This document shows positions 24,301 to 35,810 of a stretch of 64,000 bases of DNA, in pieces. The notes below the pieces were generated by a model. It made no database searches and had not been told where the DNA came from. It saw only the letters and a list, made by a program, of their open reading frames with translations. A program made the translations under genes and the position numbers. The stretch spans positions 62,001-126,000 of the forward strand of contig JAGYXB010000964.1 in the NCBI GenBank assembly GCA_022495005.1, in the 5' to 3' direction. The stretch comes from Rhyacophila brunnea. Its lineage: Eukaryota; Arthropoda; Insecta; Trichoptera; Rhyacophilidae. Position 1 is the stretch's first letter; each line of letters opens with the position of its first letter.

Positions 24301-27300
24301 TGAATGAAATAAAAATACGTCCGTTACGATTTTATACAGAAAGTAGACGAGGGATTTTAATCAGTCTATAATATCTACTAGTTAGTAGTTTTAATTCATA
24401 TTGCTCTTTATATAATGTATTATATTGAGTTTGAGAATTATCATGTCTGAGACTTTATATCTATTATTATGAAAATAAAAGAACTCTCTTCTCAATTCTA
24501 ACCAAGTATAAAATAATAATATAATAATTTACATATAGACAATAATATTAAATATATATTTTAAAAGTATTTATGATTCACTAACGTCTATTTATTTTCG
24601 AATATCATTTGATTGCGTGGCGCCTAGTTGTCCCGGCGCCGAATCGTCCTAGACCCGTTTAAGTTAATCCCGTGTTCTTCCACACCCGTTACGTATTTCA
24701 GTTCCCATTATTTTTCAGTTCCCTGATCTGAAGTTATTTTAAGTACAGAGTGATGCATTAAAAAAACAAACCTCTATTCGAGTTTTCTCGCGTCTCTGCA
24801 ATATCATTCACTTAAAAATATTCTGTTCAATAATTTATTGTTACTATACAGGTACGTATTAAGTAATAAATTAAATTAACTACATAATGTTTTCTTTAAT
24901 TGCATAATATCGAGCTAAATGGTCATTCTGTTATATTTACAGATGGAACTTACTTATTTGTTGGAAGTTCCAACGCAATTAATGCAACTTATTCTTAATT
25001 ATTAATAATAGCCAAAATAATCAAATGATACCATTCATGAAATTATAATAGACTTTAATCTTACAGCTGTCTATAAATTCATAACTAATGTGGCAAATCA
25101 CGTTAACTGACCACGCCTTAAGCTGTGTAATAAATAATATACATACCTGCATAGCTTACAATTACATTACGAATATTTGGATTCTTATCATAAATTGATT
25201 GTTTACAAAACTAGAGTGTAAATAAAAAAGTTTATTCATCTATCACTGTAGGTACGTATTATAACTACTTACTGTCTTCAATTTTCGAAGTAAATGTAAT
25301 AATTTATTTTAATACATAATTGATCCCAACTAAATAATTAATAATTTGAATATTATGGAATTTCTGTAACATGCCATGACTTTTGCTTAAGGGGATGCTT
25401 ATTCATTAACGGCTCTGATATATTATAAAAATATATTTTTTTACCATGTCCGATCTGAATAAGAGCTTATGGGCCTCCACAGAGTAGAGGTTTTGTATTA
25501 ACAGATTTTGTTTTTACGAGAAATGGATGTCAGCCACTTGTTCAACCTATTAACTGGTCCATACTCTGACTCATACACATATTGAAAAACAATATGTGTA
25601 CTTGCCAGACCCAGGTTTTGAACCTGGGTCCTACGACGTTATAGGCTGACACATAAGCCGCTCGGCCATCGTGGGGATATACATATAACATATATACGTA
25701 ATAATAATATATAACTTTTATAAGTTAGACAATATGATTACACAATAAACACCCAGTTTGCCTTTAAACCATACATAATTTTATATATTGTATAATAAAA
25801 GAATATTTTTTTATCAATTATGGTTTGGTTTAGGCAGGGCTAAATGAATTTTAAAAAACTATCCAGCACCACCTGTAATATAAATATTCTTAATCTAGCT
25901 TCAATATTGGGACCATACCTAAATAAGATTTCATATAAATATAAATCATTTCAAGTTATACACATTTATATTTTTATAAAAATCGATGTTTTTTTTTTTT
26001 TTAATAAATATAAAAATATTAAAACTATGAGTTAGTCAAAAATCTTTAAAATCCTACCTACATGTTCAAATACGGGCGTTAACATGATCTTACTCCCTAC
26101 TTCAGTTATCGTTTGACAATTTATGGCTACGGCCGTATGTTGTAGCTTAACCACTGGGAAATGCCATATAATATAAATGGCGTATTTAAAAAAAATACTA
26201 CCTTATTCTTAGGTCAATAATTATTATAAAACAATAATTATTCGTAAGATGTTTATCACATTTGAATGGTCAAAGACATAGCTTATAATCAGTATCTTTA
26301 AATTAATTTTGAAATGTGTTAATCATCGCCATTTTTTTGAATAATAAAATACCTAATTCTTGTCAAATTTGGGATCACAGAGATTATAAATATAATTTTT
26401 TATCGTAAATATTTCACTATATAATGTTAACAACAATTTTACTAATGGTTTTAATGCGTTAAAAATTAATAAATCTAAAAAATCTTAACACCACTGCACT
26501 TGGATGAACTGAAATATGACTATATTCTAACACATTAGATCGATTGGTTTAAGAGAATACTATTTTATATAATAAAAATTCTTTATGCAGTCATCAAATG
26601 TTTAAAATAAATATTAAAGATAATTAGGCTTCAGAATTATATAAATTGATTATCTAAAACGTTTAAGGAATATCCAGGCTTATGCTCCGAAAATACCATA
26701 AAATATCCATTTTGATCTACGTGGCGCATGTGGGCCCTTAAGAAACAATGGGAGATCACTTTTGAAAATACTATTTAGGCACCCAAATGCACTCGATACC
26801 AGTTTGCTTCAGTGAGAGATAATATTTGAACTTTATTTATAAGGAAACTATAACAATGAGTTTTTATTACCATTGAGAATATATTTTTATTGATGAAATT
26901 ATTTTGACTCTACAGGAAACCAGTTCCAACAGTATAAATTTTTTTATTTATTCGGCTCTAAAATCTGTGGATGTGGTTCTAGACCGCCTCACGAAGAGGT
27001 TTCGATTTTCAGTTTCAGATTTTTTGTTATGAGAGATGAATGTTTTGTCTTGCGCAAATTAATAAACCTGTACTCTGGGACATATTATAATAAACGCACA
27101 ATGAAACAGAAAATGTGAATTATGCCGAACACGGAACTTTAACCCGAAACTCACGACTAACCAAGCGGGTATGTTAACACTCGGCCATAGTATTGTTAAA
27201 TTATTGCTTGATTTTTAAAAACAAACACCTAATCAAGCACCTATCTAATTTAATACATTTATACATCAGTAAACATAAATTTAAAATTATATGAATCAGA

Positions 27301-30300
27301 TTAAATATAATGTGAATCGATTATCGATTAAGGACGAATTCTTCAACGAAAATCTAATTGATTATTTATCAGTAATTAACCAGATAAAATTATTTTTAAT
27401 GAGATTTTTAATTTATTAACTTTTTAGACAAATGTAAATAGTGTGTTCAAATTTGCACATGTTTATAATATTTATTGGTGTTGATTTTTTTTAGATTTAA
27501 GATATTAACATCGAGATATAAAGTTTTTCGTATATAGGTAGGTATATAAATTAAATTTTCAAGTTAGCCGTAAATACTTACTACCTACATAGTATATTAT
27601 AATATTTTTGTTAGAAGTTTATGATAAGATATTATTACAATAAATCTTAAAGGCGCGTAACCACAAATAAAAAAGTTGGCAACTTAGTAAAATAGTTTAA
27701 TACTAAAATTATTGAATATACACACTCCTCATAAATAGTTTGCATCAACTGTTTTATCGCTTCACCAAGATTGTACGGAGTTGTCAACTGCAGTAAGGCC
27801 ACTACCTAAAATGATTAATTTGACGATGTACGATTAAAAATACTACATAACTAAATATTAACGAGTGAATCTGAAATGAAGTTTTACGAAAAAATATGAT
27901 TAAATCAGTTTTAAAACACTTCGAAAAATAAACCGTATACATAGAATATTTAAATGAAAAATTACAAAAAAAAAATCAAATAATATTACCCTATAGCGAA
28001 GGGTAGAGGTAGACTGCTAAGATACGAGATACATACTGCATATTGAACTTTGTCAGTCACACTTTATTTGTTTTCATTGAGCTAAGAATACAATTTGCAG
28101 ATGGAGCGAGTAAGTTTTTTTAAACTCAAATTAACTCTGCCTAAGCCAAACCATAATAGTTTGCGTATGCTATGGTCGATCCGACAAAAATACTGCAAAT
28201 TTTTTCAGTTATACTTATTGGGTTTCGTTTAAGAACACATATTAATACAGATTGTGTTCATTAGTTATTTTTAATTAATTAGGCTCTGCCTAAACCAAAC
28301 AATAAACGATACAAATATTCTTCTATCTATAATGTGTCTTAAATGATGTTTGGTTTAATAGCATATTTGTATTGGTAAAAGAAGATTTTTTGACTATTAT
28401 CTACTATGGCTTGGATAAGGCAGGTTTAATTGTAATTTAAAAAAAAACTAACAATCACTATCTACCACATTGTAGAAACATTGTTTAATGAAAACAAATA
28501 CGTTAAGCTGACAATATTTAGGGTGTACTATCTATGTCAGATCTTAACAGCCTACCTCCATCCTTCGCCACTGACACAAGCAACGCTATAGGTAGAATTT
28601 AACTTATTATCATAATTGACCACGTTCTTCATTTCAATTCAGCACTAGAACAGTGTATGAGGTCCAATGACGGTATTGTAGGAGTAGAATAATAATATAT
28701 CAGTAGACGGTGAAACAATCACAGAAATATCTAGGCGTTGATTGTATCACATAATTAATATACTGTGACCACACCGGAAACTCCAATTATTCTTGTAAAA
28801 TAAAATAGTTATATTATACATCACTAATAAGTATAGACCAAAGTTTTTGATTTACATAATCTTTTCGCTTTTATGCCAGTTTATGTTACTATAATGTCGT
28901 CTAATAGGAAATACATACATTCTGTGTATGTGCCAAAAGTTGTATTTATGAGAATTTTATTCAAATTTCGAATAAGGAAAAACTGAGAAGAAATATATTT
29001 TAGCATTTTATTGTTTTGTATAATTATTATTAATCTTAACAAATCATCATGCAACTTTTGTTATAAAAAGTCGTATTCATTTATCATCCCACCATTCTTA
29101 GTAATTAGTAAATTATTATTCTATTAGCTTGTTGATACCTATATATTTTATTAAATTTATGAATACTGTTTTTATCATCAATAATAAACAATTAACTTTT
29201 ATAACACTAATATTATTGAGGCTGTATGAATACTATCCGTGTCGTAATCTAACTGAATTTCTTTTAGGTAGGCTTACATACTGTATTCTAAAGTTTCAGT
29301 GTTTCCCAAACTTTTTTATAACACGGCCCCTAAAATCTGAAAAAAAAATAATCCCCGCCCCCCTTTGCATTAATTATTACTGTACATACATTATAATAAT
29401 TGGCACAAACAAAATAAAAAAGAAAAATTTACTACCTATACGTGAAACCTACATAATTTCATGAAAGGTGTGCGGTTGTATGTTTTACATAAAAATCAAT
29501 ATCGGCTTCAATGTCAGAAATGGTGATTTTCAGAGAAATATAATAACATTTAAATATTTTAATAAATAAAATGTATAATATGTTATTATCTGATAAATTT
29601 AAATATATACATGTAATTGTAAAAAATATTCATACAATAATATTTGTAGTTGTACTGAAACATTTCGCACCCCCTGTGGAAGCCCTACGAGTTTGGAAAG
29701 CACTGCACTAAAGCATCTGTCTACACTAGTCACATTATAAAAATACATATATTAATATTTTCTCGTATATATAGCAACCCGTCGTATTAGATTCATTTTG
29801 TACAATCCGCTTAACATAATATCACGAGATAAAACAATTATTAGTTATTTGTGGAACGGGTTGTAATAATTAAAATAGTCACATTAACGACGTCATTAGG
29901 GCGGTTGACGGACCTCCGTAGGGGTCACCAATCAATCAAGAGTTACAAGCAACTGAATGTAATCGTGGAGGTCGCTGTTGCCACGTTCATTCGATATAAT
30001 TACCTATACCCTATCCATACAAATTTTTCGAATGCGATTTTACGCCAAATGGCATGCGAAACGTATAATTGCGTTCATAGAGATTTTGTATATAAGCATC
30101 TCGCCGAATCCGAGCACAAAATGCCCCTCTACCATAAGTTTAGCGAACCGATTGCAAAATTTGCCACAGTCGATGTTTGACAGATTGCAACTGACAGCCC
30201 GCGTTTATTGATAATTGTCATAGGTACTTGTTTTCTCTCGTATTTCATTATGATTCAGTGAGTTATTTTGATTATTGTCTAATGGTATTATCTATTTTAC

Positions 30301-33249
30301 AATTGATTCTATAATTGGTGCTTCATTTTATTCAATCATGACTGCTTTATTTATATTAAACTTTGCTTTCGTAGATGAAGCTAGTCCAGAAAACCGCAAA
30401 TTTCGTAAAAGCGGCGACGCTTTCGAATTCAAGAGTTTCGTTAATTATATATCAATAAATTCACATTTTATTATATTTTTTTACAATTGTAAGTTTATCT
30501 TTGAATAGAACTTCTTAATGTTTTCAGATACATATTTATTAATTAATACAATTGAAATTGTAAATTATCAAAAAAATATCTCAAATTGCAAGCTTAGTAT
30601 TTTTCCGCTAGGTGCCTCTGTTGGTATAAGGATAAACTACCACGTTGCGATTTTTGGTCCAAAAAATGTATTCCACGTTAAAAAAAATATAAAACCGTAT
30701 CCAGTGGATATTTTTTTCCACATAATTTAATAATGACATGAAGTGATCTTCTTTTACTGAAATTAATTCCCACATAACATTGAAACTGAAATAATAATAA
30801 TTCCTTATGAAATATTCTGCATTTAAAAATATTTCATTGTCAAATATGCGTAGGCCATGGATTTAAATAACATCTGTCTCAGGTGAAATATTTTTAAAAG
30901 AATTTATCCTCATGCATTAGTTACATAATTCAGGTACTTAATACAAAAAAATATAATTTATTATACCTACTATATAATTTACATAACCATTGGATCATTT
31001 AATAAATTATCGGTAAATTTATGAAAAAAAAAACATAATAGCTATTTTTATTCGAAGAACAACTTTTTCAGTAAACGGATATTAAATTTAAGATAATAAA
31101 GTATATAATATAATAAATTTATTAGTCATAAAGTAGACATTTTTGTAGGAACTGACCTCTCTTGGGAATTAACCAAGTTTGGATGTTGAATGTTCTCGTA
31201 CAGTTCATGCAATTGTTTTTCCTTTTACCTACTCTAATGTTTCGCTAGCTATTAATACTGTACTATTATAGTGTATCCAAGTTTTATCAGGCATTGTAGT
31301 TTATTGTATGGAGTTCAAATTACAATCTAACCGGAAATAGTATGTAAAATGTCACACCGACAAGTTAAATGTTTTTGTAAGTGATAAAATAGGTTTGACA
31401 CCCACGGTGGCCGCGTGGCTTAAGCGTTAAACTATCACGCCGTGGGTCTCAAGTTCGAATCCTGGGTCTGGCAAGTACACATATTGTTTTTCAATTTGTG
31501 TGTGAGTCAGGGTATGGACCTAATAGGTTGAGCAAGTGGCTGACATCCATTTCTCGTAAAAAACAAAATCTGTTAATACAAACCTCTACTCTGTGGAGGT
31601 CCATAATATGATCCTATTAAGATCGGACATGATCGAAAAAAATTTATAATTTTTTTTGTTGCTTGAGTGAAGGAAGGCCGAATTAAAGAAAAAATAACAA
31701 AGGAACTTAGCTGTAGTAGATTTTTCCTGTTCCATTTTCAGTATTTCTGTGTCGCAGTTAGTAGGTGCTTTTAAACGATCAGTTTTTCTGTCTGGTCAGT
31801 CTCCGTCTCAGTCGAGCTGTGAGTTAAACTGATGAGTAAACGCAAAACTGAAGCAACCGACTGAAACCGAAACGGAGACAAGACAGGATGGGTTTTCGAT
31901 CCGTTCAGTTGAGGTTTCCGTTTTGGTCCGTTCAGTTTTGAAACGGCGGTGTATTTAGACGATCAGTTTAGTTATCTTTTCAGTCTCAGTTGACAGTTCA
32001 GTTGGGAAACGGCGATGTATGTACTTTATGAACAAAAAAAATTTTAATTTTAAGAATAACTTTCTAAAAAAATATTGGTTAATATAATAATACATAACCT
32101 ACGTATATTTGAAGAAATAATAATATTTCAATCGTACTTAGAAAAATAGTATGAAAAATACGGCAACATAATAATTTACACGTCAATTTAACTTGCAACT
32201 CTAAAAACAGATACGATAACTGATAGAAAATTCATTCTGTCTCGTGTCCATTTTGGTTCCAGTCACCCGCTTCAGTTTTGCATTTACACGTCAGTTTAAC
32301 TGACAGCTCGACTGAAACGGAGACTGATTGTACAACAAAACTGATCGCCTAAAAATACATTAAGTTCATGTATTATGTGATATATGCAATGAAATTAATA
32401 TGGACTATGCATCCAGAAAAAAAATGACACTCACTTTTTTGTCGGGTCTGCCGAAAAATGGCATAATCTGTTCTAACGTCATTACAATAAAGGTGATATA
32501 GCTATAAATTCCCAATGCATTTTGTTGGGTCTGCCGAATGGCATAGTTCATATTTTAATATCAATATCGTTTGCTCAAATAAACATTGACACTACACTGT
32601 TATAATGCCATCACAATTAATAAAGGTCATATTGCTATAAATTTCCGATGCGTGATATCGCATAATGGAAATTGCGAAATTTTGTCACGTGACGTCTACC
32701 TATACATGTGCACACGTCACTATGCACGCATTTACTTGCTAGCTACTGTACCGAGTGCGTTGTCCATTAACAATATCATTGGTTATAATATGGCATCGTA
32801 TGAGGTTATTCAAATAGTATCTGTTTGTCAGCGTATGTTCATGAGATAGCAAAGAATTCAAAGTATATAAATCAAAATGAAGAGAAAAACATGTATACTT
32901 AGCTTTTGGTAGTAAAACTACATTACTTATCATCCGTTTTGCCCGGCGTTTCTCTACGTATTCCATTTTACGTATACTGCTATTATGATTCTCATGTTTT
33001 GTTTTCTTCTTATTTCAGATGTTTCTGGTCATCCTCCTTGTAGGAGTGTCCATGGCTGCACCTTCACCAGATCCCCACATAGTCATCCATAAACATACTT
33101 GGGGAGGTCCTTCGTATGGATATGGGGGGTATGGGTATGGGTACCCAGTCTACGATGACTATTACCCTAGCTATGGATATGGCGGATACGGCGGATATGG
33201 ATACAAAAAAATTGGCTTCGGAATAAAAAAATTTGGCTTCCTTGGATAA
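21362..33249 (+). CDS. Small secreted Gly/Tyr-rich protein, two coding exons
   Basis: Exon 1 (21362-21379) encodes MKFLMQ and ends at a consensus donor GTAAGA; exon 2 (33019-33249) follows an acceptor TTCTTATTTCAG, both in phase 0. The joined protein is 82 residues: a signal peptide (residues 1 to about 20, core FLVILLVGVSMA, cleavage near A-A-P), a short HKHTW segment, then Gly/Tyr repeats (YGGYGYGYP, YGGYGGYGY, residues about 33-68) and a basic tail with IGFGIKKFGF. No cysteines. This composition is known from cuticular, silk, eggshell, antimicrobial and salivary Gly-rich proteins, and the sequence does not choose. The intron of 11.6 kb is large and full of SINE, MITE and foldback copies. 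Exon 2 has its own ATG at its first codon, so exon 1 could instead be 5' UTR of another gene. The reading frame of exon 2 is solid; the exon pairing is inferred. Confidence 0.62.
21928..22402 (+). mobile_element. TTACAA-end MITE, copy 4
   Basis: About 475 bp, inside the large intron of the Gly/Tyr-rich gene. Left end decayed (TCACAAG), right end ATTGTAA. It keeps the TTTAGTTGCTATGGCCCT / CCCCTAGCAACC hairpin and the AACAGAATTAACTG block. Confidence 0.8.
22403..23767. other. Intronic AT-rich stretch with one MITE fragment
   Basis: GGCGTCCCGTGAGGGTGGGC and neighbouring bases at 23487-23560 are a fragment of the CAGTGACGTC hAT family. The 110-codon open frame at 23381-23713 runs straight through it and is not taken as a gene. 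Confidence 0.55.
23768..24276 (+). repeat. Dispersed repeat, composite copy
   Basis: Left half (23768-24005, AGCAACACGTGCTCG, TTTAATTCAGCCGTA, GGTTCGTTTTTATTCAGG) recurs at 44322-44552; right half (24040-24276, CACAGAACAGAT, TGCAATAGTGTGTGT, ATTCTTGACACGTGT) recurs at 51281-51500. The window copy here joins both, so it is probably closest to the full element. Non-coding. Confidence 0.65.
24277..24656. mobile_element. GGCGCC-rich TIR MITE, copy 1
   Basis: Right end CGTGGCGCCTAGTTGTCCC, GGCGCCGAATCGTCCTAG matches the right end of 61536-61855; the left end (GGGACAACTGGACACC) is its decayed complement. Between them AT-rich, non-coding DNA shares GGGATTTTAATCAGTCTATA. About 380 bp. Confidence 0.7.
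24657..25443. other. Intronic AT-rich stretch, nothing recognised
   Basis: No repeat shared within the window, no exon-like segment. Confidence 0.5.
25444..25677 (-). mobile_element. tRNA-derived SINE, copy 3
   Basis: Nearly full length on the minus strand. The head ACCCAGGTT/AACCTGGGT region is conserved but the B box is mutated (GGTTCAAAACC). Body and CTCTGTGGAGGCCC tail retained. Confidence 0.85.
25816..26045. repeat. MITE half joined to a fragment of the palindromic family
   Basis: 25816-25910 matches the inner end of the CAGTGGCGAAGGG family (TGGTTTGGTTTAGGCAGGGC). 25950-26045 matches an arm of the 11298-12161 palindrome (TTTCAAGTTATACACATTTA, AAAAATCGATGTTTT). The 25844-26035 open frame spans both and is not a gene. 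Confidence 0.65.
26174..26745 (-). repeat. Dispersed repeat, inverted copy of 586-1100
   Basis: The minus strand aligns along its whole length with 586-1100, with several small indels. Conserved blocks include TTATTGACCTAAGAATAA, TTTGACAAGAATTAGG and GTGGTGTTAAGATTTTTTAG (as read on the minus strand). Confidence 0.65.
26746..27998. other. Intronic AT-rich stretch, nothing recognised
   Basis: Faint SINE-like traces at 27120-27200 (GAACACGGAACTTTAACCCG) are too weak to call. No exon-like segment. Confidence 0.45.
27999..28574. mobile_element. CAGTGGCGAAGGG-end MITE, long copy
   Basis: Left TAGCGAAGGGTAGAGGTAGAC and right CTACCTCCATCCTTCGCCACTG are inverted ends. Three internal blocks of the CTGCCTAA.CCAAACCATAAT type show partial internal duplication. 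About 575 bp, non-coding, in the large intron. Confidence 0.75.
29297..29705. mobile_element. CAGTGTTTCCCAAAC-end hAT-type MITE
   Basis: 409 bp with inverted ends CAGTGTTTCCCAAACTTTTT and GAGTTTGGAAAGCACTG. Subterminal CGGCCCC / CCCCCTGTGG blocks are typical of the hAT families with CAGTG-TTCCCAAAC ends. An 8-bp duplication is not clean (CTAAAG shared on both sides). The 29129-29464 frame crosses its left edge and is rejected. Confidence 0.68.
30300..30460 (+). other. Open frame with a hydrophobic start, doubtful exon
   Basis: The frame containing MTALFILNFAFVDEASPEN then KFRKSGDAFEFKS looks more protein-like than its surroundings: a hydrophobic core followed by a charged segment. It runs directly into a fragment of the palindromic repeat (from about 30460), where the rest of the frame is transposon. 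It also lies within the large intron of another gene. It may be a remnant of a small secreted-protein exon or chance. Confidence 0.2.
30460..30625 (+). repeat. Arm fragment of the TTAA-palindrome family
   Basis: It matches 11960-12130 of the large palindrome (TTTTACAATTGTAAGTTT, GTTTTCAGATACATATTTAT, TTTTTCCGCTAGGTGCCTCT). Single arm only. Confidence 0.75.
30626..31397. other. Intronic AT-rich stretch, nothing recognised
   Basis: The 70-codon frame at 30518-30730 begins inside the repeat fragment and continues into AT-rich DNA. No supported gene. Confidence 0.5.
31400..31636 (+). mobile_element. tRNA-derived SINE, copy 4 (best plus-strand copy)
   Basis: Starts ACCCACGGTGGCCGCGTGGC, with A-box-like GGCCGCGTGGCTTAAGCG, B box AGTTCGAATCC, body GGCAAGTACACATATTG and TTGAGCAAGTGGCTGACATC, and tail GATCCTATTAAGATCGGACA. 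About 237 bp, inside the large intron. Confidence 0.9.
31765..32358. mobile_element. CAGT-rich foldback element
   Basis: Arms at 31765-31890 and 32236-32358 are inverted repeats (GATCAGTTTT, CAGTCTCCGT, TCAGTCGAGCTGT, AGTTAAACTGA, GCAAAACTGAAGC). The middle carries further GTTCAGTT and AAACGGCGRTGTAT repeats. About 590 bp, AT-poor relative to the intron around it, non-coding. Confidence 0.7.
32435..32653 (+). repeat. Two-unit imperfect tandem repeat upstream of exon 2
   Basis: Unit 1 (32435-32519) and unit 2 (32520-32653) each begin TTTGTYGGGTCTGCCGAA..ATGGCATA and end AATAAAGGT..ATA..GCTATAAATT. Each unit ends with a TATAAAT motif. It lies about 370 bp before the Gly/Tyr-rich exon 2, so it might be an alternative promoter, but the sequence alone does not show that. 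Confidence 0.5.
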
Positions 33250-34011
33250 ATATTGGATAAATATAATAATACGATAAATAATTAATGATTATAATGTAAG
33301 TATTTCAGTATATTCAGAGTAAAGCATGTATTCAGTGGTGAGTTTATTTTGAGACACCCCCCCCCCCCCGATTAAAATAAAAACCGTACAATAAATCCTT
33401 TTCACGCCACAGATTTTCATTTTTAGCAGGCCAATTTTACAATTATCACTTATCATCAAAAAAGAGCTAATTGTGATAAATATATCATATTTATCACTTT
33501 ACGTATTTTGGCAGTTAATTATGTATAATAATTAGCCGTCTGAACTGTCAAAGGGTGATAACTTTTAACAGCCCCTCTCTTGGCCATGCTAACTTTGAGA
33601 ATAAGACAGAGTACGTAAATTTTACATACTGAAAATTGAGATGTAAGAGACCGACTATTTTGCTGCAATCGCAATGACATGACTAATAAAATTGTAGGCT
33701 ATGTTGATTTGTCTGACGTGTCGATAAAAATTCTGCTTATCTGCTTGTGTTTGCTCGTATCCGTTTTGATTCGGCATCACGAACATATTCGAATTTGATC
33801 GACATGTCTACCAACGTAAATTTTCGCCGTATTACGAATTAGAGATAGCCGCCGATAACCGTTTAGTGTATAGAATATCTGCCGTGTTAATTTGGAATGA
33901 TGATAATAACGTTAACGTGCCAAAGTGATACCCGTTAAGAATAGACCTACCTACTGGAATGAAAAAAATACAAATTATTTCGTTGAATTGAAATGTTACT
34001 TCATATGGCTA

Positions 34012-34355
34012 TCATTAAGGCCATGCATTAGTTGAGGCACGGTCTAAAAAGATCGTTGCTAGGCGATGTGCGGATTGCGGGTCGCGGGAGAAAATGACGC
34101 CTGTCAAACGAAATATTATTTCTCATATAAATCCAACATACGTCCATTTTATGTTCTGTTTATTATTCTATTAGTAACAATAATAATATATTCATTGACA
34201 TGTTTTCTTTTTAAAGTAAATGGGTAAAGTTTTTAGTCATCTTTACACGATTTTAGAATTAATTGGCCCGTCACCATCACGCAGCAAAGTGACGTGTGTC
34301 TGACTCCACGTTCTCTCAATGAATGCGAAGCAAGTACAAAATTTCGTCGCGCGTA
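34012..34355 (+). repeat. Dispersed repeat shared with 41866-42205 (inverted)
   Basis: Shared blocks: AAGGC-ATGC/ATAC start, GGGCACGGTCTAAAA..GATCGT, GGACGYATGTTG/CAACATACGTCC, CATTGACATGTTTTCTTTTT and TAGTCA..TTTACACGATT. Probably a GC-ended MITE; the CpG-containing termini (GTCGCG) differ from the AT-rich middle. Confidence 0.65.
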
Positions 34356-34564
34356 CAGTTGAAAATTATTTGGCGTTTCACTGATGCGTCACCTTAATAA
34401 AAAGGTGCTACAAAAATGTTGGGCTTTCTTACGTAGGTACTTCCCGGGTATTTTCAGATGTTACTGTATAAAAAATTCTTTATAATTCCCCAGTTGAAAA
34501 CTGGCTTGAGAGTCGGTCGATTGTTCGGGCCCCGCATCTGTTTAAATACGACCTAATAATGGTG

Positions 34565-35025
34565 GAGCGAGGAGTCCATTACTTAAGGCTGTATGCATAC
34601 TATCAGTTGCCTTTTTCAACTGTCTTTCTCTTAGGTATGCTTACATTATTATTGTAGTCTATACACTAGAAGATATCTGCATTTTGTCACGTATTTTTCC
34701 GATTTCTACGTGGTGTATATAAGAAGTCTGCCATTATTATTAGTGTGTCTCTGATAACTATAATAGAAATTGGGAATATCATTTATTTGCCGAAGTAACC
34801 TGCCATTCGTGATGCCAATTGGGAGGGCAACATGTAATTATTTCTAAATTCTTAAAATGTAGTCTTACTTAGCTAATACGGCGTACTCGTAGATACTTTG
34901 TAATTTTTGTATTTAGGTACTCTTTTACTATTGAAATTGCATCTAATTCTTTGTTTTTCTTATCATAATATTGTGAACGTTTTGAATTTGTGATTGTTCA
35001 CCATATTATGTAAACAAATAAATAC
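34565..35025 (+). repeat. Decayed LINE 3' region, copy 2
   Basis: Companion of 20310-20875 in the same orientation, ending TTGTGAACGTTTTGAATTTG..AACAAATAAATA. No readable protein remains. Confidence 0.45.
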
Positions 35026-35607
35026 AGTTTTTTCTGCATGCGCGTCTACTTGGAAGTAATGCTGTATGTAACAATATATTTTGATATCGATGTGGTTAAA
35101 GAAAATGTGTTTTTTAACGTTTCTATATAATACGTATTTAACACGTTAACATGTAAAAGAGTAAAGATTATTTTATTGCGTGCTTCGTATTCTGTCGCTA
35201 GTATAACTACTATTAATAATTATAAAAAAATAATTGCCTGTTTTCTTTTTTTTTCAGAATCTAAAACTTAACGATGGCTACCTGAAGATGACTTAAAATT
35301 AAATTATTTCATCTGTATACAATAAGTGTAAATAATAATATGTATATATATTTCATATGTACCAAATAAAAATTGTTTCATTTACCAATAATTGATCTAA
35401 CCAAAGTAGATAATATTTTTATTCTATTAGTTCAACATAAATATTAAATTTATCTATGTTGAAATGAAATCTTTTGAATTTACCCACCTCTTCCCAAAAC
35501 CCTAAATATTTCCACACTATTAATATTATATTATCGACAAAAGTTAAAAAATAGTAAATATAGATTATCTATTTAATATTTTCATTATAATACTATATAT
35601 TATATAC

Positions 35608-35810
35608 CAGTGGCGAAGGGTGACTTTTGGAAACAGGATATAGGCCTGAGTAGATCTGGTAGAACTGAGAAAAAGAGCACACTTATCAGATATAAGCGAC
35701 AAAGCCCACCAAACGCGGCGAATCGGGGCGCTCACTAGGTAGTAGGTCCATGAAACGTGAATACAACCGAAATGACACTCCTTCCACCCACGCATAACCC
35801 TTCACCTATG
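35608..35810. mobile_element. Short MITE with CAGTGGCGAAGGGT-like ends
   Basis: 203 bp, CAGTGGCGAAGGGTGAC at left and ACCCTTCACCTATG at right (11 of 14 positions complementary). The internal sequence differs from the longer family, so only the termini are related. The 76-codon minus-strand frame within is rejected. Confidence 0.6.

Larger units (their letters stand above)
33250..35375 (+). other. Likely 3' UTR of the Gly/Tyr-rich gene, split by an intron
   Basis: 46 nt after the stop there is a consensus donor (GTAAGTATTT at 33296). At 35257 a strong acceptor (TTTTCTTTTTTTTTCAG) precedes a short segment with a polyadenylation signal AATAAA at 35365-35370. The simplest model is a third, non-coding exon at 35258 to about 35390. 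In the unlikely event that it were coding, only a 12-codon frame is open. Confidence 0.4.

Noticed and set aside
29129..29464. 111-codon open frame
   Set aside because: It crosses the left end of the CAGTGTTTCCC transposon and its composition is AT-driven.
29851..30180. 109-codon open frame MERVVIIKIVTL...
   Set aside because: Less AT-rich than the surroundings and initially attractive, but there is no domain, signal peptide, promoter or splice support. An overlapping frame is equally open.
31400..31475. tRNA-like sequence with A and B boxes
   Set aside because: It is the head of a SINE repeated six times with a conserved non-tRNA body; the acceptor stem is not closed as in a functional tRNA.
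31820..31880. CTGATGAG...GAAAC as a second hammerhead candidate
   Set aside because: The words occur by chance inside the CAGT-rich foldback; no stem II can be formed between them.
32586..32966. Overlapping 87- and 75-codon frames
   Set aside because: They sit in the tandem repeat and intron end upstream of exon 2, without motif or splice consistency.
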